A stretch of 64,000 nucleotides of DNA. Origin: Caballeronia sordidicola. Its GTDB lineage: Bacteria; Pseudomonadota; Gammaproteobacteria; Burkholderiales; Burkholderiaceae. Positions 26,490 through 35,573 of the stretch are shown in pieces. Position numbers and translations under genes: made by a program. How positions within the stretch are numbered: the stretch's first letter is position 1; each line of letters opens with the position of its first letter. Location of the stretch: NCBI RefSeq assembly GCF_000729995.1, contig NZ_JNFG01000201.1:1-64000 (forward strand), read 5' to 3'. The notes below the pieces were generated by a model, which saw only the letters and a program-made list of their open reading frames with translations, ran no database searches and had not been told where the DNA came from.

Positions 26490-28049
26490 TTAGCTTTTTG
26501 CCTTCGGCATCTGCGAGACCAGCGACAAATTCAGATCCATGCCTTCGATCTGGAAATGCGGCACGATAAAGAGTTTTACGCGGAAAAAACCCGGATTGTC
26601 TTCAATGTCCTCGACGGTCACCTTCGCTTCGCGCAGCGGATGTGAAGCTTGCAGCGAATCGCCCGGATCGGTCATCTCGGTGACGAGCGTCTTGATCCAC
26701 GTATTCAGTTCGAGTTCGAGCACGCGCCGGTCTTTGGTCGTGCCAATGTTCTCGCGCTGAATCAGCTTCAGATAGTGCGCGATACGCGAGAGCAGGAAGA
26801 TGTACGGCAGGCGCGCATTAACCCGGCTATTGGCCGTTGCATCCTTCGTGTCATAGATTGCCGGCTTCTGTGCCGAGTGCGCCGAGAAGAAACACGCGTG
26901 ATCGTGGTTCTTGTAGTACGACAGGGGAATGAAGCCGAGATTGGCGAACTCGAATTCGCGCGTCTCCGGAATCAGCACTTCGGTCGGGATCTTCGCCTGA
27001 TTGCCGGTCCCCAAGTCATACAAGTGGATTGGCAAATCGTCAACGAGGCCACCTGCTTGCGGACCACGAATCTGCACGCACCAGCCATTCTCGATGAAGC
27101 TTTTCACCATGTTGGCCGCGAACGCGAACGACGCATTCGCCCACAGATAGCGCGTGTGATCCGGTCCCTTCACGGCTTCCGTGTAATTGAACGCGCGCAC
27201 CGGCACCGTTTCAGGACCGTACGGCAAACGCACGAGGAAACGCGGCAGCGTCAGGCCGATATAGCGCGCATCGTCCGATTCGCGAAAGCTCTTCCATTTC
27301 AGATACTCGGCACGATCAAAGTAATTGCCGATGTCGCGAATGCTCGCGACTTCTTCCATCGAGTCCTTGCCGAAGAACTTCGGCGCAACAGAGCCGATGA
27401 ACGGCATGTGGGCCGCCGCTGAAACCTTCGAGATGTTGCGCAGCAATGCAATGTCCTGCGGGCTGCGATCGAACTCGTAGTTGGAGATCACGGAGCCAAT
27501 CGGCTCACCGCCTGGGGTGTCGTATTCCTGGATGTATGTGTGAAGGTACAGCCCACTTTGAATGATTTCAGGCGTGTCCTCGAAGTCCTGACGCAATGCG
27601 TCCTTCGAGACATCGAGCAGCTCGATTTTGACGTTCTTGCGAAAGTCGGTCTTGCTGACCAAAAACTGCAAACCGCGCCATGCCGACTCGATTTGCTGGA
27701 ACGTCTCGTGGTGCATGATCGCATCGAGCTGACGGCTGATGCGCTGATCGATACTCGCCATGTGGTGATCGATCAGGCTCTTGTCCAGGCGATCGACATT
27801 TTGTCCCGCGACCATATCGAGGAACACGCGCAACGCTTGCGTGACGCGTTCGTCGGTCGATGACTCGGACAGGGAGTCCGGATTATGGAAGGAGTTAACC
27901 GAACGGGCTGACGCCACCGGCGTCATGTTGATCTTGCTGAACAGATTCGCGTAGACGTTGTTTGCAGCGACCGCGCCTGACGCGGCGGGTTCGTCGAGGA
28001 CGAGCGTTTGCCCCGCCGCTTCAAGAGCGCGGTGTTCATTCTTTGCCAT
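26490..28049 (-). CDS. tssC: T6SS large sheath subunit TssC (VipB)
   Basis: 519 residues. VNSFHNPDSLSESST, ESAWRGLQFLVSKTDF, SAAAHMPFIGSVAPKFFG and the C-terminal PGFFRVKLFIVPHFQIEGMD are standard TssC signatures. It forms the contractile sheath with TssB. The first 65 residues before the core are Ala-rich and variable. It lies 83 nt after tssB. Confidence 0.94.
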   Translation of the reverse strand: MAKNEHRALEAAGQTLVLDEPAASGAVAANNVYANLFSKINMTPVASARSVNSFHNPDSLSESSTDERVTQALRVFLDMVAGQNVDRLDKSLIDHHMASIDQRISRQLDAIMHHETFQQIESAWRGLQFLVSKTDFRKNVKIELLDVSKDALRQDFEDTPEIIQSGLYLHTYIQEYDTPGGEPIGSVISNYEFDRSPQDIALLRNISKVSAAAHMPFIGSVAPKFFGKDSMEEVASIRDIGNYFDRAEYLKWKSFRESDDARYIGLTLPRFLVRLPYGPETVPVRAFNYTEAVKGPDHTRYLWANASFAFAANMVKSFIENGWCVQIRGPQAGGLVDDLPIHLYDLGTGNQAKIPTEVLIPETREFEFANLGFIPLSYYKNHDHACFFSAHSAQKPAIYDTKDATANSRVNARLPYIFLLSRIAHYLKLIQRENIGTTKDRRVLELELNTWIKTLVTEMTDPGDSLQASHPLREAKVTVEDIEDNPGFFRVKLFIVPHFQIEGMDLNLSLVSQMPKAKS

Positions 28050-28132
28050 GGTGTGACTTCTCGACTAAAAGGGTAGCCGCGAGGGAATCGCGATAATTCG
28101 GCTTATTGACTGGACGGGTTTATTGCACCGGC

Positions 28133-28639
28133 TTACTGGACCGAAGGCGCCGATTCACCAATGCCCTGAAGCTCGGATCGAAGGCTCGCGGACAGCGTCG
28201 GATCAACCAGAATCTTTTCGAGTTCGCGACGAAATGTGGTGTTGTCGAGCAAGTTCGATTTAAGGTCGCGCAGCAGGTTTCTCGCCGACATCAGCGCCCG
28301 AAGTTCCGGTACGCGCTCAGCGACTTTTGCGGGACTGAAATCTTCCATTGACTTGAAGTCAAGGTCGACGGGCAGATCGCTACCGTCACCGGCAAGCGTA
28401 TTGTCCACTGCGATTTTTGCCTTCGGATTCAACTCGGCGAGCACCGCGTCGAAGTTGTTCTTGTTGACCGACACTTTGGTCCGCTCGCCCAGCGCCATGG
28501 TGTTTTGCCCGTTGCTGTAGTCACCCATCACGAGCAGTTTCAACGGCAGTTCAACCTTCTTCGATGCTCCGCCGGTATGCAGGTCCAGCTTGATATTGAC
28601 GCGTGCTTTGGGCACTTCATTCTGGAAACTTTCAGACAC
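28133..28639 (-). CDS. tssB: T6SS small sheath subunit TssB (VipA)
   Basis: 168 residues from a GTG at 28639 behind GGAGAAACGAA; the family begins SESFQNEVPKARVNIKLDL, so the longer open frame upstream is not used. VELPLKLLVMGDYS and PKAKIAVDNTLAGDGSDLPVDLDF are conserved. It is the first gene of the leftward operon, about 135 nt from a sigma-54-type promoter. Confidence 0.93.
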   Translation of the reverse strand: MSESFQNEVPKARVNIKLDLHTGGASKKVELPLKLLVMGDYSNGQNTMALGERTKVSVNKNNFDAVLAELNPKAKIAVDNTLAGDGSDLPVDLDFKSMEDFSPAKVAERVPELRALMSARNLLRDLKSNLLDNTTFRRELEKILVDPTLSASLRSELQGIGESAPSVQ

Positions 28640-28717
28640 TTCGTTTCTCCATTTTTTCGAATTCGCTGGCCGATGCGACCAATCTCGCGAAAACGGTATC
28701 GCTAGAACGGGTGATTG

Positions 28718-28735
28718 AGGAATACGAAAATTCCT
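28718..28735. promoter_or_regulatory. Short inverted repeat in the T6SS control region
   Basis: AGGAAT (28718-28723) and ATTCCT (28730-28735) pair around a 6-nt spacer. It lies in the leader between the presumed sigma-54 start site and tssB. It could be an operator or an RNA hairpin in the 5' leader. Confidence 0.3.
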
Positions 28736-28773
28736 AATAAACGGACCTTTCATCGTAAATACATCGCCCCGTT

Positions 28774-28789
28774 TGCAAACATTTCGCCA
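28774..28789 (-). promoter_or_regulatory. Putative sigma-54 promoter for the leftward T6SS operon
   Basis: On the minus strand this reads TGGCGAAATGTTTGCA: the -24 TGGC and -12 TTGCA elements with the required GG-N10-GC spacing. Predicted start is near 28762, giving a leader of about 120 nt before the tssB GTG. Sigma-54 control of T6SS operons is known in several proteobacteria. No enhancer-binding activator gene lies in the window. Confidence 0.55.
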
Positions 28790-28885
28790 TCAGCTATCGT
28801 GCCCGGTTGAGAAACATATCGCACGACTATGCACAAGATCTCGCACAATCCGCGAGGTTCAAAAGACGACTGAGGGACGAAAACG

Positions 28886-31369
28886 ATGCAAGAAAATGTT
28901 CGGGGCGCAGGATCGCGGCGCTCATCCAGCGCACTCATAACGGGGCGGCAGGCATATCACGTTGACGTGCCGAGCGCGGCTAACGCCAAGGACCTCTCCG
29001 TGGTGTCCTACCACTTGCGTGAGGCCATGAATGAGCCCTACGAGATCACGATCCAGCTAACGCACCCCGAGCAGCTCACTCGCGCTGACTTCCTCGGCCG
29101 CGATGCGCACTTCACAGTCTCCGCCGAAGACAGCCTGGAGCCACGCGAATACCGCGGCATTCTTGTCAGCTTGATACGCACCAAAAAAACGAAGGACGCG
29201 TTTCACTACACCTTCGTCATCAAGTCGCAGCTCTCGCGTTTAAGCCTGGTGCACGCAAGCCGCGTGTATCAGCACCACAGCGGGCCGCAGCAGATCGAAT
29301 CGATTCTGCTGAGCGATAACTTCATGGATCACCAGTTCGTCTTCAGGCTGCGTCGTGAATATCCAGTCCATGATTTCCGTCTGCAGTACCAGATGTCGAA
29401 CCTTGACTATATTCGTCTGATATGCGAGCAGGAAGGACTGTTTTTCTACACGGAAAAAGGTAAGCATGGTGACGTGATCGTGTTCGCGGACGATATCGAT
29501 CACTACATCTATACGCCTCAGTTGATGGTGCCGTATCGCGAGAACGCGGGGCTTGAGGCGGGGATTGAAGCGGTGTTTGCGCTTGAGACACATGCGGATG
29601 TGGTGCCGCAAGCTTTTACCGTGGCCGACTACAACCCCCTCATCGCGTGGGAACGGTTCAAGGCCGAAGAGAACGTTGCGCAGAGCGACACGACCACCTA
29701 TGGCAAGCCCTACGTCTACGGTACGAACCATCTGAATCAGGCCGGTGCCGAGTGGGAAGCGCAGCTGCGGCACGAAGCCGCCATTGCGTGGCAGGTGGTG
29801 TATCACGGGCAAAGCAATGTGCTGGAGTTGCGGCCGGGCCGCATTCTTCGCATCGATGAGCCACTGCCCGATGCGCTGACCGGACAGGTGATTATCGAGG
29901 TGACGCACTCGGGCGGCCGGGGCGTCTCGTACACTAATTCGTATAAAGCGATTCCGTCGGACCGACGATTTCGCGTAAAAATAGACGAGAGCAAGTGGCC
30001 CAAAATTCACGGAGCGCTCAGTGCGCGCGTGACGTCGCCCAAGAAATACCCCTACCCGTACATCACGAAATTCGGTCACTACACGGTTCGGCTCGACCTC
30101 GATTTCGATGAGTGGAATCCGGGCGGTGAAAGCGTGCCGCTGCGCCTGGCGAAGCCCTTCTCAGGAGCGCTGCACACGGGTTTCCATTTCCCGGTGCTCG
30201 ACGGCACGGAAGCGGTGGTTATGGCCCGCGATGGCGACCCAAATAAGCTTTTTATCTCGCAGTTCCATCACAACAGCATTCAGTCCGACCTGATCACGAA
30301 TCAGGACCGGTGGATGTCGCGTCACGTCATTCGCACGCAGAGCAACAACAAGCTGCGCATGGAGGATTGGAAAGGTGAAGAGCATATCAAGCTGTCGACG
30401 GAGCATTCTGGGAAAAGTCAGTTAAGTCTCGGACACCTCGTTGATAACAATCGGAAAGAGCGCGGTTTTGGGTATGAGCTGCGTACGTCTGGTTATGGGG
30501 CGATTCGCGCCGGTAAAGGCATGCTCATTTCGGCCTACGACCAGCCCGGCGCTGGTGGCAAACAGCTAGATATGTTAGCCGCTAAGGCTCTACTCGACGA
30601 AGCACTCCAGATGATGCAAGGACTTGCACAGGCGGCGCAAGCTGCGCAAACCTATGCGAATGACGTGGAAAAACAGCGGCAACTACTTGCCCAGCGGCTC
30701 GACAAGCTGCAAGAAGCGGTGATCTTGCTAAGCGCGCCAAAAGGCATCGCGCTTGTAAGCGGGGATCAACTCCAGGCTTCAGCAAAACACAACGTCACTG
30801 TATCGGCAGGTGAAAGCGTCGATGTTGGAGCGGGAAAAAATATCACGCTGTCCGCTGCGAACGCAGCTTCGATCTATGCGCAGAACCTCGGTATCAAGCT
30901 AGTTGCGGCCAAAGAAGACATTCAGGCTGTCGCTCATACCGGACAGGTGATTCTGACATCTCACAAGGACATGAAACTGACCAGCGTGAATGGGGAGCTT
31001 CATGCCGCAGCCCATGGGTCGTTGATCTTGTCCAGCGGTGGTGCATATATCAAGTTGTCGGGGGGTAATGTCGAAATTGGTTGTCCCGGAACGCTCACAC
31101 TCAAACGCGCCGGCATGAACCTTGAGGGGCCAGCGAACCTCCATGAAACTTATCCGCCTTTGAGCAATGCAGGGCCTAACAGTCGGAAGTTTGCTTTGCA
31201 TTACGAGGGACGCCCCAACCATAGGCTATCTAATAAACGCTACAGGCTTCACAAAGAAAACGGCTCGGTTATTGAAGGTGTTACTAACGCCAGCGGCGAG
31301 ACGAGTCTGGCACAAAGCGAGATTGCCGAACTGGTCCGGGTTGAACTATTAGGCGGAGCGAAAACGTGA
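28886..31369 (+). CDS. vgrG: T6SS spike protein VgrG with C-terminal transthyretin-like extension
   Basis: 827 residues. The gp27/gp5-like core covers about 30-510. A 50-residue amphipathic helix (about 562-614, rich in Gln, Ala and Leu) precedes the DUF2345 beta-prism (about 620-750). Residues 760-827 form an extra domain with RYRLHKENGSVIEGVTNASG, which resembles the transthyretin-like tails through which VgrG proteins load Tle lipase effectors. The next two genes encode a Tli3-like and a Tle3-like protein, so the domain probably carries that lipase. First gene of the rightward operon; its stop overlaps the next start (GTGA). Confidence 0.92.
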   Translation: MQENVRGAGSRRSSSALITGRQAYHVDVPSAANAKDLSVVSYHLREAMNEPYEITIQLTHPEQLTRADFLGRDAHFTVSAEDSLEPREYRGILVSLIRTKKTKDAFHYTFVIKSQLSRLSLVHASRVYQHHSGPQQIESILLSDNFMDHQFVFRLRREYPVHDFRLQYQMSNLDYIRLICEQEGLFFYTEKGKHGDVIVFADDIDHYIYTPQLMVPYRENAGLEAGIEAVFALETHADVVPQAFTVADYNPLIAWERFKAEENVAQSDTTTYGKPYVYGTNHLNQAGAEWEAQLRHEAAIAWQVVYHGQSNVLELRPGRILRIDEPLPDALTGQVIIEVTHSGGRGVSYTNSYKAIPSDRRFRVKIDESKWPKIHGALSARVTSPKKYPYPYITKFGHYTVRLDLDFDEWNPGGESVPLRLAKPFSGALHTGFHFPVLDGTEAVVMARDGDPNKLFISQFHHNSIQSDLITNQDRWMSRHVIRTQSNNKLRMEDWKGEEHIKLSTEHSGKSQLSLGHLVDNNRKERGFGYELRTSGYGAIRAGKGMLISAYDQPGAGGKQLDMLAAKALLDEALQMMQGLAQAAQAAQTYANDVEKQRQLLAQRLDKLQEAVILLSAPKGIALVSGDQLQASAKHNVTVSAGESVDVGAGKNITLSAANAASIYAQNLGIKLVAAKEDIQAVAHTGQVILTSHKDMKLTSVNGELHAAAHGSLILSSGGAYIKLSGGNVEIGCPGTLTLKRAGMNLEGPANLHETYPPLSNAGPNSRKFALHYEGRPNHRLSNKRYRLHKENGSVIEGVTNASGETSLAQSEIAELVRVELLGGAKT

Positions 31370-32058
31370 CAAATATAAATAGGTTGATCAACGATTCTCC
31401 ACGAACAGTTCGTGCGGGATTCGCCGCTGTCATGTGCGCATTGGCGCTAAGCGGATGCAGTGCCCTGATGCCCGTCGGTGTGCCATCGAATTTCGGTGCT
31501 CATGGACCGAGCATTGACAGCTTCCCGGAGCATTTCGCATATCGGATTGACGATCATCGCTACATCACGACTCAGGGCAACGACAGATGTCAAGGAATGC
31601 TTTACTACTATGACACTCAAGCGGGTGTACGCACGGCAGTTGGGCCCACGGGGCAGATCGACCGAGGAACGTTTAGCGGATATTACGCCGCGCAGTCCCA
31701 ATACGTAGCTATACCATCAATAGGCTACTCCGAGATTAGTGGGCCGCTCCTTTATATTTATTACTCGTACGACCGAGGGAACACCTTTAAGCGGTTCTTG
31801 GCGGGCTCCTACGCGGGAAATTTCGACATGATAATTCTCGATGGCAAGAAGCTTTATGTTGTTCGAAATAGCGGCGATCCTACTAAGGGAATCTACGTCG
31901 CTTACCTGTATGACGTGAGTCACGAGATTACTACCGGTGACAACCAGCAGGCAATCAGGTCTGAAAGTCCAAGCGTCACGCCGAGCCAAGTGCCGATACG
32001 AACAACTTCACCATCTGGAAAGACGAAGTGGGCATGCGAGGCGACGGCGCACGATTAG
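31366..32058 (+). CDS. Tli3-like lipoprotein, probable immunity protein
   Basis: 230 residues from GTG 31366, overlapping the vgrG stop. A signal peptide ends in the lipobox LSGC with Cys31, so the protein is a lipoprotein facing the periplasm. The rest has many Tyr-rich beta-strand segments (PLLYIYYSYDRGNTFKRF). Its position between vgrG and a Tle3-type lipase and the overall look fit the Tli3 immunity family; the order vgrG-tli3-tle3 matches Pseudomonas aeruginosa vgrG2b. It would protect the cell from its own and sister lipase. Base composition is more AT-rich than in the core T6SS genes. Confidence 0.7.
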   Translation: MTNINRLINDSPRTVRAGFAAVMCALALSGCSALMPVGVPSNFGAHGPSIDSFPEHFAYRIDDHRYITTQGNDRCQGMLYYYDTQAGVRTAVGPTGQIDRGTFSGYYAAQSQYVAIPSIGYSEISGPLLYIYYSYDRGNTFKRFLAGSYAGNFDMIILDGKKLYVVRNSGDPTKGIYVAYLYDVSHEITTGDNQQAIRSESPSVTPSQVPIRTTSPSGKTKWACEATAHD

Positions 32059-32117
32059 CGCAAGTGGACAATTAAGCCACGATATTTTTGGTATCGAAAA
32101 CAAGAAATGAGAGCCAC

Positions 32118-34100
32118 ATGACCCAAGATAGACCTAATTTTGTTGGTGAATCGATGTGCGTGCCGGGAGACATGCATCTCGCACACATCCCTGTTAAACG
32201 TCCATTGCCCGGCGTCGTCATATTCGTGCACGGCGTCAATTCCGAAGGAGAATGGTATGACTTTGCTGAGCAAGGTCTCGTTCACGGCCTGAACCAACGT
32301 TTAGGACGCGACGATCTAACTGCGAGTAGTAACGACCCCCGCGACGATCGACTACGTGGCGAAACAAATCGAAGCCCCGTGATCCGCTTTTATTGGGGCT
32401 ACCGTGCCCCTATTTCGGAGACATTGAAACGAGATTCGAAGGGCGAGATTAAACTCAAGTACAGGATTTTCTTGAAGCGCCGCGACGAGGTTCCCGGAGC
32501 ACCGGAAAGGTACACCTACGATCGCTTTTCATACGATTACCCCGCCAACAACGTACCGGGCACTTACTATTGGGGCGGCGGTCCGTTTCAGAACGGCACC
32601 ACTGCCCTAAACATGTCGTGGTACGACGGTTTCGATCCCAATTTCGGGATCATCTTTGACGCCGGCAGCCCTTACATCATGAAGGAACGCGATCGACCGC
32701 TCAACGAAGCGCCGAAGCGGACCTATTTCGTTAACGCCTCACGTCGACTTGCCGATCTGATCGACTCGATATACCACCAGTATCCACACGACACGGTGAG
32801 TGTGGTTAGCCATAGTCAAGGCACGATGGTCGCATTGCTCGCCATGCTGATGGTCGATAAGGTACCGGACGCGCTCTTCCTGTGCAATTCTCCTTACTGT
32901 TTCGAAGACAAGTTCCTGGACGGTTTCGCGTACTGCTCCAAATCTCCCACCAGTGGCTCACGCGTTCGGACCTTCTATAAAGTTCTTGATCGCTTCAAAC
33001 AATCCAAAGAACTCGCGTCCAGCAAAACGACGGAGGAGCAACTCGATGGAGTCGGCGGTTGGCTGGACGAAGCCGATCTGCCGCCGCACGAGGGCCGATC
33101 TTTCATGCCCAGTGGCGAAGTCGATGGGCCGGTCGTTGACGTGCCGCCCCCCGCTTCGTGCTCGCCGCATACAGGACGGATGTGGACACCTGCAATACCG
33201 ACTGAAGAACCGGTGCCGGGTGAAGAAGATCATCACAATCACGGACGGGTTTTCGTCTACTGCTGCCCCCATGATCGAGTCATGGGTTCGGTGCCACTTC
33301 AAAGCATCGGATGGAAGGGCGTGGACTATAAGTTGCCGCACCCAACGGACCCACGAGCCAAATTACTGCCGTTCGTGGACTACAAAGGCGTTTTGTATCA
33401 ACGTCAATTCATGCGATCCCATTCCGTCGGTAGCACCCCTGACGGAAAGGACGGCCCACAGACGCCGCGTTACCCGAAAGAGGGCGAGTTCTGGATGCCA
33501 CCGCAACCGGATAAAAGTTTGGGATTGTTCGATGAACTCGCCGTGCCGTCGAAGGACGCAAGAATCTATGTGAATGGTTCCCGAGTCCCTGAGCCAGCAT
33601 CGATCGAGCTGATGGGACTGTTCAACGAAACCAATAAGGACGGTATAAAGATCAATAAAGACGCGGACTACAGGTTCACGAAAGAATTGATCGAAGAAAA
33701 GAAAAAATGGGTGGAAGGACCAAAAGATTTCTACACCGGTCAACGGAGCCAACGCCTCCAAACCGACAAGGAGATTGAAACGGAAATGGCGACCACAAAT
33801 GCTACCCCGACCAATCACAGCACCATTTTCAGCCATGAAAAAGGCGAGCTTGTTCGACGAATTCTTGCTTATGACTTGCCCATTGGGCGAGCCCAATGTT
33901 TCGAAGATCCAAACCACCCAGATTTCTGGCCCAATTTGATAAAAAAAGCTGATTGGCTAAACGAAGGAGGCGATGTTGCTTACCAACAAGGGGGCGACTT
34001 CAACGCCGAAAACGTGGGTGTAAAACTTGTTGACCCCGAGACGCGCGAGGTCGCGTACAAAGAACTTGAGCACTGGCGGGAAATGTATGGTGGGTCTTGA
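32118..34100 (+). CDS. Tle3-like antibacterial phospholipase effector
   Basis: 660 residues from ATG 32118 (a TTG at 32088 would add ten). PLPGVVIFVHGVNSEGEWYDF is the oxyanion-side strand of an alpha/beta hydrolase, and VVSHSQGTMVALL gives the nucleophile Ser233 in the S-H-S-Q-G form seen in Tle3 (DUF3274) enzymes. A long C-terminal region with GELVRRILAYDLPIG follows. No signal peptide, as expected for VgrG-carried cargo. The predicted target is phospholipid of rival cells, reached from the periplasm. Lower GC than its neighbours suggests exchange of this cargo pair. Confidence 0.8.
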   Translation: MTQDRPNFVGESMCVPGDMHLAHIPVKRPLPGVVIFVHGVNSEGEWYDFAEQGLVHGLNQRLGRDDLTASSNDPRDDRLRGETNRSPVIRFYWGYRAPISETLKRDSKGEIKLKYRIFLKRRDEVPGAPERYTYDRFSYDYPANNVPGTYYWGGGPFQNGTTALNMSWYDGFDPNFGIIFDAGSPYIMKERDRPLNEAPKRTYFVNASRRLADLIDSIYHQYPHDTVSVVSHSQGTMVALLAMLMVDKVPDALFLCNSPYCFEDKFLDGFAYCSKSPTSGSRVRTFYKVLDRFKQSKELASSKTTEEQLDGVGGWLDEADLPPHEGRSFMPSGEVDGPVVDVPPPASCSPHTGRMWTPAIPTEEPVPGEEDHHNHGRVFVYCCPHDRVMGSVPLQSIGWKGVDYKLPHPTDPRAKLLPFVDYKGVLYQRQFMRSHSVGSTPDGKDGPQTPRYPKEGEFWMPPQPDKSLGLFDELAVPSKDARIYVNGSRVPEPASIELMGLFNETNKDGIKINKDADYRFTKELIEEKKKWVEGPKDFYTGQRSQRLQTDKEIETEMATTNATPTNHSTIFSHEKGELVRRILAYDLPIGRAQCFEDPNHPDFWPNLIKKADWLNEGGDVAYQQGGDFNAENVGVKLVDPETREVAYKELEHWREMYGGS

Positions 34101-34283
34101 TCGCCCATATGTCCGCGCGGAGCTATGTTCGACACAGGTTCTCGCGCAGCGCGTCATACGTACCGGCGTGTGCCAAACCAAGACCGATGGATCTCTTTGT
34201 CCCGCGATCCATCGGCGAGCGTCGCAAAGCAAACGTAGCTACCCGACCAGCGACGGTCCCACACCATACGATTTCCGGTTTTT

Positions 34284-35573
34284 ATGGCCCTTGATATAGA
34301 TTCGCTTGCGCCGCCCGCTGCGGCGCTGTCTGCACCGCCCTCGTTGCTCCGATGGAGCGTCGTATTCTTGACATCCTGCATGCTGGGGGTTGTCTTGATG
34401 CTATTGCTTTGGCCCAAGAACTTGCCAACCGCGACAGCGTTGTTTTGGACAACAGTCATTGGAATCCCGGCAATCGCATCGGCGGTGGTGGTCGTGATTC
34501 CCTTGCTTTTGCGCGCCGGCGCGCAGCGCGACGCAGACGCTTGGAACCGGGCACGCGACGTGGACGTGCAGAAGGCCTTTCAATCGGAAAGCCGCGCCAT
34601 CGCATTGCTGGCAGGAAGTTATCGCTTTTCTTTGGACGACGAGAAGAATGACGTTTCCAACCTCGTAAGCGGAGATCTGCTGCTTGTGGCGCAACCGACG
34701 CCGGATCGATCGGCTGCTGTCGAAGCGCGATGGTTTGACGCGCCCGCGTGCGCCGTGACAGAACGCGCGACCACCTACGATGCGACCCGTCAACTGAAAG
34801 CGCTCGACAATGTCTTGAAGAAATTACTTGATGCCGTCACAAGCGCGATTCAAACATTGCCTGGACGAATCCCTCTTACGGTCAAACTACATGTTGCAGC
34901 TCCGTTGATTGCGGACGATATCGAGAAGCGGTTTCAGCTAGCGTGGAAAGTCGCTGATCTGCGCGACGTAGCCGTCATCCATGAACCTGTTCCTCCCGGT
35001 CTGATGTCGCTCGACAGATGGCTTGACCAAGGACCGGGACCCGAGCGCGATCATGCGACTTTACTCGTGGTTATCCAGTTGCATCGTCTCGTATCAAAAT
35101 CCCCTCCCAAAGGCTGCGCGGAGGCTGGCGTCGCGCTGCTGACAATTCCTGAAGACTTGGCTCGACGCAACGGACTGCAATCCAAAGCGCGCATATTCAG
35201 GCCCCGCGAGGGGACCATTGCTACCTTAGCCGAGACGCTCAAATTCGCACTAACTTGGGGTGCTGCAGAGTCCGATACGGTGGGCCATTTGTGGCACACG
35301 GGTTTTGACATGGTAGGTCAGCGAGCACTGTTGAGTGCAACCAAATCCGTAGGACTCCCTTCGACGACAGAGCGGCAGCCGCCCGGTGCACACAATCTCG
35401 ATCGCATGTTAGGGCATGCCGGCGCGGCGGCCGACTGGTTCGCTCTGGCTTGTGCTTGCGAATATGCAGACGCATTCGGCGGCCCGCAACTGGTTGCCAC
35501 CCACGATGGACGGCATGCATCGATTAGCGTGGTCCGACCGACCGATCGCCCGACCTTACACAAAAGCTTATAA
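34284..35573 (+). CDS. T6SS-associated membrane protein upstream of tssM (unknown function)
   Basis: 429 residues. Two N-terminal membrane segments (about 22-43 and 50-75) are followed by a soluble domain of about 350 residues. The start, with DSLAPPAAALSAPPSLLRWSV, looks like the membrane protein that precedes tssM in Burkholderia-type clusters. It directly abuts tssM (stop at 35573, next start at 35574), so it is part of the secretion machine operon. Its place after vgrG-tli3-tle3 is that of tla3 in P. aeruginosa, but I see no DUF2875-like sequence. The 183 nt before it hold no gene I can support. Confidence 0.65.
   Translation: MALDIDSLAPPAAALSAPPSLLRWSVVFLTSCMLGVVLMLLLWPKNLPTATALFWTTVIGIPAIASAVVVVIPLLLRAGAQRDADAWNRARDVDVQKAFQSESRAIALLAGSYRFSLDDEKNDVSNLVSGDLLLVAQPTPDRSAAVEARWFDAPACAVTERATTYDATRQLKALDNVLKKLLDAVTSAIQTLPGRIPLTVKLHVAAPLIADDIEKRFQLAWKVADLRDVAVIHEPVPPGLMSLDRWLDQGPGPERDHATLLVVIQLHRLVSKSPPKGCAEAGVALLTIPEDLARRNGLQSKARIFRPREGTIATLAETLKFALTWGAAESDTVGHLWHTGFDMVGQRALLSATKSVGLPSTTERQPPGAHNLDRMLGHAGAAADWFALACACEYADAFGGPQLVATHDGRHASISVVRPTDRPTLHKSL

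Noticed and set aside
28790..28885. Second sigma-54 promoter, toward vgrG
   Set aside because: No GG-N10-GC pair with flanking consensus in the rightward direction.
34101..34283. Small ORF between the lipase gene and the tssM-upstream gene
   Set aside because: The 65-codon frame from TTG 34097 lacks a ribosome site and any domain; it overlaps the next gene out of frame.
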